DNA of 64,000 bases. Source: Amycolatopsis sp. QT-25 (GTDB taxonomy: Bacteria > Actinomycetota > Actinomycetes > Mycobacteriales > Pseudonocardiaceae). Both the position numbers and the translations under genes were made by a program. The DNA is taken from assembly GCF_029369745.1 (NCBI RefSeq), contig NZ_CP120210.1, positions 3,224,001 through 3,288,000 on the forward strand. The letters run 5' to 3'. The notes under the pieces were generated by a model, which was not told the origin of the DNA, did not search any database, and saw nothing but the letters and a program-made list of their open reading frames with translations. Shown piece by piece: positions 34,919 to 43,626 of this stretch; position 1 is the first letter of the stretch, and each line of letters starts with the position of its first letter.

Positions 34919-35419
34919 GTGACGACAACCGGTGCACACGTGCTCACCATGCCGACGAGAGGCCAAGGACGGAACCAGGACGACGACACCACCGAACTGG
35001 TCGAGCACGCCCTTCTCTGCGTCCGGCAAGCCGTCGACTCGTTGGCGCTGGCCACCCGGTTGCTGTCCGATCGGGACGGTTCCGGCACCGATACCGGCGG
35101 ACCGCGAGTGCCGGCGGAGCCGTCCCGCGGTGACAGATCCGGCGACCTGCGGCTGAGCAACCAGGAGAATCGGGTGCTCACGCTGGTGACGGCGGGATTG
35201 TCCAACCGGAAGATCGCGGAGCTGCTCGACATCTCCGACAAGACCGCCAAGAACTACGTGCACACCGTTCTGCTCAAACTCGGCGCCGCCACCAGGACGG
35301 AGGCCGCGTTCACCGCTCTGTGCGAGCGCCTCGTCGACCCGGAGGAATGCCGTCGCGCCAGGACGCTCGCCTCGGGTGGGGCGGCCCCTCCACACCTGCT
35401 CGTCCCACCGACGCACTGA
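34919..35419 (+). CDS. LuxR-type HTH regulator, second copy in the lipid locus
   Basis: This 166-residue protein has a helical N-terminal half (TTELVEHALLCVRQAVDSLALATRLL) and a LuxR HTH: RLSNQENRVLTLVTAGLSNRKIAELLDISDKTAKNYVHTVLLKLGA. There is no receiver domain. A Pro/Ala-rich tail follows the HTH. GTG 34919 sits behind CGAGGAG. The gene is 34 bases after the WS/DGAT stop and 113 bases before the AT-ACP gene, so it is probably cotranscribed with WS/DGAT and could switch on the second synthase block. Its design parallels the regulator at 30454, though the two are not close copies. Confidence 0.87.
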   Translation: MTTTGAHVLTMPTRGQGRNQDDDTTELVEHALLCVRQAVDSLALATRLLSDRDGSGTDTGGPRVPAEPSRGDRSGDLRLSNQENRVLTLVTAGLSNRKIAELLDISDKTAKNYVHTVLLKLGAATRTEAAFTALCERLVDPEECRRARTLASGGAAPPHLLVPPTH

Positions 35420-35532
35420 TCGCCGGCAGGACCCGGAATGCCTTCGGCGTCGGAACAGGGCGCGTTCCCGCCGACTGCCCAGGTGCCCGGAACCTCACCC
35501 GGAAGCCGCCCCGAATCCCCCAGAGGACATCG

Positions 35533-36942
35533 ATGACAGCACGCAACGCCTTTCTCTTTCCCGGCCAAGGCAGCTACCTGCCCGGGGTGTTCCGCGACCT
35601 GGTCGACCGTCACCCGCTGGTCGACGCGACCCTGGCCACCATCGACGACGTAGCAGCCGAGCTGGGACGCGAGCCGGTCTCACCGATGCTCCTCGACGCG
35701 GACTCGCCGACGTTGCATGATCTCGTGGACCACGACCCACCCGCCTTGCATCTGGCGATCTTCGCCGCTTCCGTGACCGCCTTCCGGCTGTTGGTCGAGG
35801 ACTGCGGTGTGCGTCCGGACATCCTGCTGGGACACAGTTTCGGCGAACTGGTGGCGCTGACCGCCGCCGGGGCCCTCTCCCTGGAGGACGGCGCGCACCT
35901 GGTGGGCAGGCGGGACGAGTCGCTGCGGCGGTCCAGCGCGCCACCCGGTGGCCTCGTGGCCTTGAACTGCGGCGCGCGCCGCGCACGGCACTTGCTGGAC
36001 GCGTTGGACGAGTGGAACCTGGCGGTCGCCGCGGACAACAGCCCCGACCAGGTCGCCGTATCCGGACCGGACACCGACCTCCAGCGGCTGGAGGAGGTCG
36101 CCGAAGTTCTCGGCATCAACGCGACACGCCTGCGCATCCCTTATCCGTTCCACAACCGTCTCATGGCGGACGCGGCGGAGGACTTCGGCGCACGGGTGGC
36201 CGACGTGCCCAAGCGGGCACCGCGGCTGCGCGTCTACTCGTCCCTGCTGGGCCGGTACGTCGAGGACATCGCGGACGTGGAGCGGGTGATCAGCGGTCAC
36301 CTGGTCCTGCGTGTGCGGTTCCTCGACGCGGTGCGCGCGGTCCACGCGGACGGTGCACGGCGGTTCGTGGAAGCCGGCCCGAAGGGCGTCCTGGCCGACC
36401 TCGTGGCAGGCATCGTCCCTGGCGTGACGACCGTGGCGCCGTTCCGCAAGCGCACGGACACCCGGTCGCTGCGGTCCGATGTGGAGGAACTGGCGTCGCA
36501 GCAGGAGACTGGCAGGCAGGCGCCCCGTCCGGCGGACGCCCCCGTCGCACCGGTGCGGGTGTCGCGGCGAACCACCGCGCGGGATGACGTCGCACCCACT
36601 CCGCCGCGGATTCCCGCGTCCCGCCAACGCCCGGAACCCCGGACTCCCCCCGTGGTGAACGGCGACGGCGACCGCGAGGCCGTGCTCGAGGTGGTACGGG
36701 AGCTGTACGCCGATTTGCTGGGGTACCCCCCGGACGCCCTCGAATCGGATGCCGACCTGGAAGGGGACCTCGGCATCGACTCGATCAAACAGACCGAGGC
36801 GTTCGCGCGGGCCTCGGAGCACTTCGACCTGCCCGTCGCGGAATCGAAGGTGCGCCTGACCAATTACACGACCCTCGACGCCATCGTCGACCTCCTTCTG
36901 AAGCTGCGTGAAGGACGGCGGCCAGTGGGGGCGCGCACGTGA
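35533..36942 (+). CDS. Free acyltransferase-ACP didomain protein
   Basis: This 469-residue protein begins FLFPGQGSYLPGVF and has the malonyl-type AT nucleophile Ser102 in GHSFGELVALTAAGAL. It then has VAVSGPDTDLQRL and IPYPFHNRLM (His). After a Pro/Arg-rich linker (about 320-365) comes an ACP with Ser417 in LEGDLGIDSIKQTEAF. It can load an extender or starter unit onto its own ACP and is likely the PfaB-like or loading component for the second synthase block. ATG 35533 follows CAGAGGACATCG. The stop overlaps the next gene by four bases (GTGA), so the KS-CLF protein is translationally coupled to it. With the PfaA-like subunit, the system has two single ACPs instead of one tandem array. Confidence 0.9.
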   Translation: MTARNAFLFPGQGSYLPGVFRDLVDRHPLVDATLATIDDVAAELGREPVSPMLLDADSPTLHDLVDHDPPALHLAIFAASVTAFRLLVEDCGVRPDILLGHSFGELVALTAAGALSLEDGAHLVGRRDESLRRSSAPPGGLVALNCGARRARHLLDALDEWNLAVAADNSPDQVAVSGPDTDLQRLEEVAEVLGINATRLRIPYPFHNRLMADAAEDFGARVADVPKRAPRLRVYSSLLGRYVEDIADVERVISGHLVLRVRFLDAVRAVHADGARRFVEAGPKGVLADLVAGIVPGVTTVAPFRKRTDTRSLRSDVEELASQQETGRQAPRPADAPVAPVRVSRRTTARDDVAPTPPRIPASRQRPEPRTPPVVNGDGDREAVLEVVRELYADLLGYPPDALESDADLEGDLGIDSIKQTEAFARASEHFDLPVAESKVRLTNYTTLDAIVDLLLKLREGRRPVGART

Positions 36943-39900
36943 GCCGGTCACCGGGAAAGGCGAAGACGATGCCGAACGAGTTCGCGGGCAAGGTGGTGCT
37001 CGTCACCGGCGGCGGCAAGGGGGTGGGACGGGCGATCGTGCGAGAGTTCGCCTCGCTCGGCGCTCACGTCGTCGTCAACTACTTCCACTCCGAGCAGGCC
37101 GCTCGGCGCGTCGCGGCGGAGATCGCCGAAGCGGGCGGGTCGAGCGAGCTGATCCGGGCCAGTGTCGCCAAGGCAGCCGATGTCACGGCGATGTTCGAGA
37201 CCGTGCGCGAGCGCTCCGGCCGCTTGGACGTGCTGGTGAACAACGCGGCGCGCGGCGTGCTGGCGGCCGCCGACACCCTCACCGACGCGGAGTGGCTGAA
37301 GGTCTTCGACGTCAACGTGCACGGTGCGCGACGGTGCGCGCGGGCCGCCCTGCCGCTGCTGGCCGAGACCGGCGGGTCGGTGGTCAACGTGTCGTCCATC
37401 GGGGCGGGGATGGTGGTGGACAACTACGCCGCGATCGGGGTCGGAAAGGCGGCACTGGAAGCGCTGAGCCGTTATCTCGCCGTCGAGTTCGCGGCATCCG
37501 GCGTGCGGGTGAACGTCGCGTCGGCCGGTCTGCTGGACAATCCGACCGCCGAACTGTTCCCTGGCAACGCCGCCATGCGCGAGACCTCCGTCGCGAGTGC
37601 CCCCCTGGGCCGGCTGGGGACGGAAGAGGAACTGGCCCGGCTGGTCACCGCGCTGGCTTCCCCGCGCATGTCCTGGGTCACCGGGCAGAGTGTGCTGGCC
37701 GACGGCGGATTGTCCCTGGGGCACGCCATGTTGCGGCCGAACTCCCCGGCGGCGGGTGTGGCGTCCGCCCCGCCGGTCACCTCGGCCCCCGACCCGGAAC
37801 CGGCACCGCCGGCGGAATCGCCACGAGCGCGTACCCCCGAAGGGCCCGCGAGTTCCGGGCCGGAGCCCGGAACGGCTGCGCGCCCGCCTTCTCCGGTGGC
37901 AGCGCGCGCCGATGCGCCGCGGACGCGGCTCCCCGCTCGTCCGGCGCCGCGCGCCGCGAACCCCGGCGACGACTCGAACGTGGTGGCGGTGGTCGGCATG
38001 GGCCTGGTCCTGCCCGGCGCGAACGGCCCCGAGGAATTCTGGGAACTGCTGCGTGGCGGTGAGCCGGTGTTCGACGAGCCGGGGGAGCGCTTCCGCCGGG
38101 ATGCCTTCCTGTCGGACGAGCCGGGCGCGGAAGACCGCGCGTACACCTTCCGCGGCGGTTACCTGCACGAGCCGCGCCTGCACAAAGAGGCCAAGGCGCG
38201 ATCCTGCGCCCAGGACGTTTCGGCGCAGTGGCTGCGGCACAGCATCGCCCAGGCGTACGAGAACGTCACCCGGAGGCCCGAAGACCGCGTCGAGTGCTTC
38301 GTCGGTACCACGGTGGAGGGCAACCAGCACCTGGAGGAGTCGCTGTTGGTCGAGCTCTCCGCGCGGCGTCTGCCCGCCCACTGGCCGGACCCGCGAGCCG
38401 ACCGTGACGCGTTGCCCGAACGCCTGCGCGCGCTGCTGCGCCGGCACTACCCGTTCGCCACCGGCCACGGGCCCGACCACCTGCCCGACCGCGTCGTCGA
38501 TGCCGCGATCGCCGAACTGCTGCCGCCGGGTTCGCCGTACACCACGGTGGACACCGCCTGTTCGTCCAGCCTCTACGCCGTGGACCTCGGCACGAAGATC
38601 CTGATGGCCGAAGGGTGCGACGTCGCCGTGTGCGCGGGCGTGTTCACCAACACCCCGCGGTTCTCGATCATGTTCAGCGCACTGCGTGGGCTGAGCGGCA
38701 GCGGTGGCGTGCACGCGTTCGACCGGGCCGCGGACGGCACCCTGTTCTCCGACGGCGCCGGTGCCGTCGTGCTGAAGACCTTGCGCCGGGCACGCGAGGA
38801 CGGCGACGAGGTGCTGGCCTTGCTCGGCGGGCTCGGCGCGGCGTCGGACGGCCGGGGCAAGGCCGTCTACGCCCCCAACCGCAGCGGACAGGAACGAGCG
38901 GTCCGGCGCGCCAGGCAGGTCAACGACCTGGCCGCCGAGGACGTCGACTGGATCGTCGCCCACGGCACCGGCACGTCGGTGGGGGATCGGGTCGAGCTGG
39001 ACACCCTGGAGGCTCTCGCGCCACCGGCCGGTTACCCGTGCACGTCGAACAAGTCCCTCGTCGGGCACACGGGGTGGCCCGCCGGCGTGGTGTCGCTGAT
39101 CCACGCCGTCCTCGGGCTGCGTCACGGGCTGATCCCGGCGCAGCGTCCGCTGACCGACCTCTCGGAGGATCTGCGGGAGAAGCGGGTGCGCGTCCCCGCC
39201 GCGGACGTGCCGCTGCCCCGGCGGGACGACCGGGCGCGAACCGTGGGGGTGTCCGCGTTCGGGTTCGGCGGCACCGACGCCCACCTGCTCGTGCAGGACG
39301 TGCCGCCGGCCGGTCACCCGTTGCCCCGCTCGGTCCCGTGCCCGGACCTCGACGACGTGGTGCTGGTCGGGTGGAGCGCTCACCTGCCCGGCGACCCCTC
39401 GCCGGAACAGGTGCGCGCGAGGTTGGCCGCCGGCGAGCCACCGGCGCCGCTCGCCGCGTTCCCGAAGCCTTACCCCGCGCCGTCTGCCCGTGAGCTGCGG
39501 ATGGCCCCGCGCACGGTACGGACGGTCGACCACACCCAGCTCATGGCCCTCGCCGTCGCCGCGCGGTTCGCCGAGGAACACGGGACGCTCTGGGAAGGGG
39601 TGGAGGAGCGCACCGGCGTGCTGGCCGCCCACACCGGTCCGCTCACCGCCGCGATCGCCACCGCGGTGCGCTGCTACGCCGACGATCTGGGAGATCTCCG
39701 CGCGCGTCCCGAGGACGGGGTATCCGCGGCCGCTCTGGAGTCGGCCCTGCGCGACTGCCTGGACGAGGTTCGCCGGGAACGCGAGGTCACCAACGAGGAC
39801 ACCCTCCCCGGGATCGGGCCCAACATCATCCCGGCGCGGTTGGCCAACCGCCTGGACCTGCACGGCCCCGCGCTCACGCTCGACACGGGCGCCTCGTCGG

Positions 39901-42758
39901 CCCTCACCGCCGTGCGGACCGCCTCCCACTACCTGACCGCCGGCGAGATCGACCTGGCACTGGTACTGGCGGTGAACGGCAACAGCACCCCCGAGTTGGC
40001 GGCGCTGCTGGACGAGCCGGCGGACCGCTTGGCCGAGGGCGCCTTCCTGCTGGCGCTGGCGAAGAGGTCCGACGCCGAGGCGAAAGGCTGGCCGGTGCTG
40101 TGCGCGCTGACCACCGACCCCCGGCCCGACCGGTGCTCAGCGCCCGATGGCACGGCCCGCGCCCGCACCTACCTCGCCGCGGACGGAGCCATCGACCTGC
40201 TCGCCGCACTGGCGGGCCATCCGGAGCGGCCGGTGACGGTCACCGGCGCCTTCCCCGGCCCGGCGGTCACCGTCCACCCGGCCATCGAGATCGATGACGC
40301 GTCGCGACGCGCGAGTCACGTCGTGCCCGTGCCACCGCGAGATACCGTCACCACGAGACACGTCCCCCGGCTGGAACCGCTGCCACCGCTGCCCGACGCC
40401 GGTGGCGCCATACCGGCGGGCTGTCTGGTACTGACCGACGAGGCGAGCGCACCGGCCGTCACGGCCCCGGCCCGCGCGGCGTCCGCGACCGTCGTCGTGG
40501 TGCGCCCCGGTGACGATCCCGAGGCTGCGGTGGAGCCGGTGCTCGGAACCTCCGACCGGCGATACCGGCACCTGCGTGTCTACGCGTCTTGTCAGGACGA
40601 GCCCGGTCCGGCGGTTCTCCCTCTCGCCCTGCACGAGGCCCTGTTCCTCGCGGCACAGCGCTGCGCCGACGACCTGGAGGAGGGATCGCTCGGTGTACTC
40701 CTGGCCGACCCGATGCGGCAGGGGGTGCCAGGGGCGGTCACCGGGATGTTCACCGGCTTCGTCAAGAGCCTGAGCTGGGAACTGCCGGGATGCGCGTGCC
40801 GTGTGCTGATCTGCGACGAACCGGTCGAGATGGCCTGGCGGGGGCTGGAAGCAGAGCTGCGCCACGGTGGCGGACTGCCACTGACTTTCCGGCGGTCGGG
40901 TACCCGGTACCGGCAGCGACTGCGGCCGGTACCGCCGAGGACGGGACCGCTCCCGCTGCGACCCGGTGACGTCGTGGTGGCCACCGGGGGCGCGCGCGGT
41001 ATCACCGCCGCCACGGTGGAAGGCCTGCTCGACCACGTGCCGGTGAAAGTGTGGCTGCTCGGGTCGTCGGCGCTGCCGGACGTCCCGGCGGACCTGCTGG
41101 CCGCCGCGCAGCAGGATCTGCCACGCCACCGCGCCCGGTTCATCGCCGAGGGCAGGAACTCCGGCGACGGTGCCTCGGTCGCCGAACTCAACCGCGGGTT
41201 CGAGCGGCTACTGCGCGCCAGGGAGAGTCTGCTGACGCTGCAACGCCTGCGGCGGCGTCACGGACAGGACTCGGTGCACTACCTGACTTGCGACGTGACC
41301 GATCCCGCCGCGGTGCGTGCGGCCGTCGGCACGGTGCTGGCGCAGGACGGCAGGGTCGACCTGCTGATCAACGGGGCCGGTGTCCACCACGCCGGCGACC
41401 TGGCCCGCAAGACCCTACGGGAATTCCGCCGCGTCAGGGACGTCAAGCTCGACGGATACCGGAACCTCAAGGACGCGTTCACCGCTTCGCCGCCGCGGTT
41501 GTGGTGCAACTTCGGCTCGGTCACCGGGTTGGTGGGCCTGCCCGGCGAGGTCGAGTACTCCTCGGGCAACGACTTCCTCGCCGCCGCCGCACGCCACGAG
41601 CGGGTGGTGGGGCAACGCGACGAATACACCATCGCTTGGACGGTGTGGGACGAGGTCGGCCTCGGTGGCAACGCGGTCACCCAGTCTCTGCTGACACGCG
41701 TCCAGCGGCTCACCTCGATGAGCAAGGCCGAGGGCGTCGCGCACTTCGTCACCGAGCTGGCCCAGCCCGGTCCCCGCGACTCCGTGGTCTCGTTCATCGG
41801 GGCCGCTGAGCGCGAATCGTTCGAACGGCAATTCCCCGGTTACCTCGCCATCCCGCCGTCCGCCGCGCCGACGAGCGGATTCCTCGGCGTGGCGGACAGC
41901 CACGACGAGCGGTCGGCCACCTGGCGGCTGGTGCTCGACGAGCACCGGGCCGGCTACCTCGGCGGACACCTCGTCGACGGCAAACCGACCCTGCCCGGCA
42001 CGATGCTGATGGGCATCGCGGTCGAGGCGGCCCGGGCCCTCCTGCCCGGTGAGCCCATCCACGCGCTGCGCGACCTGTCCTTCTCCCAGTGGGTCCGGGC
42101 CACGGCCCGGACCGCGGAGTACCGGATCACCGCGGTGGTCAATCACGGCCGGTCGACGGCCCGGCCCTCGGTGCTGGTGCGCGTCACTTCGGACGTCACC
42201 ACACCCGGCGGGCGGGTGCTCCGGCGAGACCGCGAGCACTTCCGCGCGACGGTGCTGATCGGCCCGCCGAGGCGGGTGACGACCCCCGTGCCGGGGGAGG
42301 ACATCGACCAGCCGGTCGGGTCGCCCTACTACGACCCGCGGTCCCCGGTCTTGTTGTCCGGTGGCTTCCGCACCACCAGCGAGTGGCGAGCCGGGCGCTC
42401 GGGGGCATCGGCGCTGTGGCGGCCGGACCCCGGCTCGCTGCCGGAGGTGTGCGCGGTGCTGGCGTTGCCGACTCTGCTGCTGGACGGCCTGGCCCGCACC
42501 CGTCCGTTGTGCCCGGTGGCCGAGGGCGTGCAGGAGCTGCAGGTGCCCCGCTACGTCCGCCGCGTCGAGTGGTTCACCAACGACACCGACGTCGACCTGG
42601 CCGGGCGCCACCCGGCGGGCATCCGCCTGCACTGGGACACCGCGACCGGCGTGTTCTCCGCCGTCGCTCCGGACGGGAAACCGCTCACCGTGATGGAGGG
42701 AGTCCAGACCACTCCCAAAGGGCGGGTCGGGATCACCGGTGCCGCGGTGTCGGTCTGA
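36939..42758 (+). CDS. Multidomain synthase: FabL-like SDR-KS-CLF-KR-DH
   Basis: This 1939-residue protein has these domains. SDR (about 10-270): VVLVTGGGKGVGRAI and the Tyr-Lys segment NYAAIGVGKAALEALSRYLA, which resembles FabL enoyl-ACP reductase (YTTVGVSKAALEALTRYLA). A Pro/Ala linker follows. KS (about 345-785): Cys541 in DTACSSSLYAV, AHGTGTSVGD and NKSLVGHTG. CLF-like (about 800-1115): the Cys position is Gly984 in LDTGASSALTAV. KR (about 1340-1620): VATGGARGITAATV and FGSVTGLVGLPGEVEYSSGN. DH (about 1640-1939): His1677 in GGHLVDGKPTLPGTM. A KS-CLF pair is the PfaC core, here combined with its own reductive domains. GTG 36939 overlaps the upstream stop; ATG 36969 (MPNEFAGKVV) behind GGAAAGG is an alternative start. 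Confidence 0.92.
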   Translation: MSRSPGKAKTMPNEFAGKVVLVTGGGKGVGRAIVREFASLGAHVVVNYFHSEQAARRVAAEIAEAGGSSELIRASVAKAADVTAMFETVRERSGRLDVLVNNAARGVLAAADTLTDAEWLKVFDVNVHGARRCARAALPLLAETGGSVVNVSSIGAGMVVDNYAAIGVGKAALEALSRYLAVEFAASGVRVNVASAGLLDNPTAELFPGNAAMRETSVASAPLGRLGTEEELARLVTALASPRMSWVTGQSVLADGGLSLGHAMLRPNSPAAGVASAPPVTSAPDPEPAPPAESPRARTPEGPASSGPEPGTAARPPSPVAARADAPRTRLPARPAPRAANPGDDSNVVAVVGMGLVLPGANGPEEFWELLRGGEPVFDEPGERFRRDAFLSDEPGAEDRAYTFRGGYLHEPRLHKEAKARSCAQDVSAQWLRHSIAQAYENVTRRPEDRVECFVGTTVEGNQHLEESLLVELSARRLPAHWPDPRADRDALPERLRALLRRHYPFATGHGPDHLPDRVVDAAIAELLPPGSPYTTVDTACSSSLYAVDLGTKILMAEGCDVAVCAGVFTNTPRFSIMFSALRGLSGSGGVHAFDRAADGTLFSDGAGAVVLKTLRRAREDGDEVLALLGGLGAASDGRGKAVYAPNRSGQERAVRRARQVNDLAAEDVDWIVAHGTGTSVGDRVELDTLEALAPPAGYPCTSNKSLVGHTGWPAGVVSLIHAVLGLRHGLIPAQRPLTDLSEDLREKRVRVPAADVPLPRRDDRARTVGVSAFGFGGTDAHLLVQDVPPAGHPLPRSVPCPDLDDVVLVGWSAHLPGDPSPEQVRARLAAGEPPAPLAAFPKPYPAPSARELRMAPRTVRTVDHTQLMALAVAARFAEEHGTLWEGVEERTGVLAAHTGPLTAAIATAVRCYADDLGDLRARPEDGVSAAALESALRDCLDEVRREREVTNEDTLPGIGPNIIPARLANRLDLHGPALTLDTGASSALTAVRTASHYLTAGEIDLALVLAVNGNSTPELAALLDEPADRLAEGAFLLALAKRSDAEAKGWPVLCALTTDPRPDRCSAPDGTARARTYLAADGAIDLLAALAGHPERPVTVTGAFPGPAVTVHPAIEIDDASRRASHVVPVPPRDTVTTRHVPRLEPLPPLPDAGGAIPAGCLVLTDEASAPAVTAPARAASATVVVVRPGDDPEAAVEPVLGTSDRRYRHLRVYASCQDEPGPAVLPLALHEALFLAAQRCADDLEEGSLGVLLADPMRQGVPGAVTGMFTGFVKSLSWELPGCACRVLICDEPVEMAWRGLEAELRHGGGLPLTFRRSGTRYRQRLRPVPPRTGPLPLRPGDVVVATGGARGITAATVEGLLDHVPVKVWLLGSSALPDVPADLLAAAQQDLPRHRARFIAEGRNSGDGASVAELNRGFERLLRARESLLTLQRLRRRHGQDSVHYLTCDVTDPAAVRAAVGTVLAQDGRVDLLINGAGVHHAGDLARKTLREFRRVRDVKLDGYRNLKDAFTASPPRLWCNFGSVTGLVGLPGEVEYSSGNDFLAAAARHERVVGQRDEYTIAWTVWDEVGLGGNAVTQSLLTRVQRLTSMSKAEGVAHFVTELAQPGPRDSVVSFIGAAERESFERQFPGYLAIPPSAAPTSGFLGVADSHDERSATWRLVLDEHRAGYLGGHLVDGKPTLPGTMLMGIAVEAARALLPGEPIHALRDLSFSQWVRATARTAEYRITAVVNHGRSTARPSVLVRVTSDVTTPGGRVLRRDREHFRATVLIGPPRRVTTPVPGEDIDQPVGSPYYDPRSPVLLSGGFRTTSEWRAGRSGASALWRPDPGSLPEVCAVLALPTLLLDGLARTRPLCPVAEGVQELQVPRYVRRVEWFTNDTDVDLAGRHPAGIRLHWDTATGVFSAVAPDGKPLTVMEGVQTTPKGRVGITGAAVSV

Positions 42759-42787
42759 ACGCAGCACCCGAGCGAGGAGGAGACGAA

Positions 42788-43564
42788 GTGGAACTGGACG
42801 GCAAGGTCGCCGTGGTCACCGGCGGCACCCGGGGAATCGGCAGGCGGATCGTGGAGCGCTACCTCGAAGAGGGGGCGTCGGTGGTTTTCAGCGGGCGTGA
42901 CGAGGCCAAGGGGGCGCAAGCGCTCAAAGAGCTCGAAGTGGGCGATCGGGCGACGTTCGTCCAAGGCGACGTCACGCGCAGAAAGGACGCCGAGCGCATG
43001 GTCGACGCCGGGGTCGAGCGCTACGGCCGGTTGGACGTGCTGGTCAACAACGCGGGTGGGATGCCGGGCTTCGCGGTGGTCGGCGAGACGGACGACGCCC
43101 TTTGGCACGACACCCTCGCGGTCAATCTGCACGCGGTCTTCTACGCCACCCGACGTGCGCTGGCACACCTGGTGCCCCAGGGGTCCGGCCGGATCATCAC
43201 CCTGTCGTCCATCGAGGGCAAGCAGGCCGATCCGGGGCTCGGGGCCTACGCCACGGCCAAGCACGCGGTGATCGGGCTGATGCGGGCGGTGGCACGTGAA
43301 GTCGGCCCGCTGGGTGTCACGGCCAACTGCATCTGCCCCGGCATCGTGCTGACCGACATGATCCGCGAGCAGGGCCCGCTCGCCGCCCGGACTCTCGGTA
43401 CGACCTACGACCAGCTCGTCGGCTCGTTCACCGGCAAGGCCGCGACCGGTCGCGCGACGACCGTCGACGAGGTCGCCGCGGTCGCCGTCCTGCTCGCGGC
43501 CGAGGCGGGCGCCGGGATCACCGGCGCCGCTCTGCCCGTCGACGGCGGCGCGACCTGCTCCTGA
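42788..43564 (+). CDS. SDR 3-oxoacyl-ACP reductase/3-hydroxyacyl dehydrogenase-like
   Basis: This 258-residue classical SDR has VAVVTGGTRGIGRRIVE (cofactor Gly motif), VNNAGGMPG, TLSSIEGKQADPGLGAYATAKHAV (catalytic Ser, Tyr, Lys) and VDGGATCS at the end. It looks like FabG- or 3-hydroxybutyrate-dehydrogenase-type enzymes with NAD(P)(H). GTG 42788 is well supported by GCGAGGAGGAG. It is 29 bases after the KS-CLF protein and is the last gene of the plus-strand block before a strong terminator. It could reduce a 3-keto intermediate in trans or convert a released acyl chain; substrate unknown. Confidence 0.87.
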   Translation: MELDGKVAVVTGGTRGIGRRIVERYLEEGASVVFSGRDEAKGAQALKELEVGDRATFVQGDVTRRKDAERMVDAGVERYGRLDVLVNNAGGMPGFAVVGETDDALWHDTLAVNLHAVFYATRRALAHLVPQGSGRIITLSSIEGKQADPGLGAYATAKHAVIGLMRAVAREVGPLGVTANCICPGIVLTDMIREQGPLAARTLGTTYDQLVGSFTGKAATGRATTVDEVAAVAVLLAAEAGAGITGAALPVDGGATCS

Positions 43565-43570
43565 GCGCCG

Positions 43571-43614
43571 GTGTTCGGGCCAGGGGATCGATCGGGATCC
43601 CCTGGCCCGAACAC
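43571..43614. terminator. Bidirectional terminator between the lipid synthase block and acetyl-CoA carboxylase genes
   Basis: A perfect 19-bp stem (arms 43571-43589 and 43596-43614, six-base loop; left arm starts GTGTTCGGGCCAGGGG) lies exactly between two convergent genes that end at 43564 and 43627. Confidence 0.85.
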
Positions 43615-43626
43615 TGTCGGCACGGA

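Noticed and set aside
36948..39929. A 993-codon open frame on the minus strand
   Set aside because: It is the antisense shadow of the KS-CLF gene in high-GC codon use; its sequence is low-complexity Arg/Gly/Val with no family motif.
18203..43564. Enediyne or ordinary modular type I polyketide cluster
   Set aside because: PfaD, LGIDS-type ACPs, FabA-like double-hotdog DH regions and a KS-CLF pair point to Pfa-type lipid synthesis. No enediyne thioesterase or accessory genes and no modular thioesterase are present.
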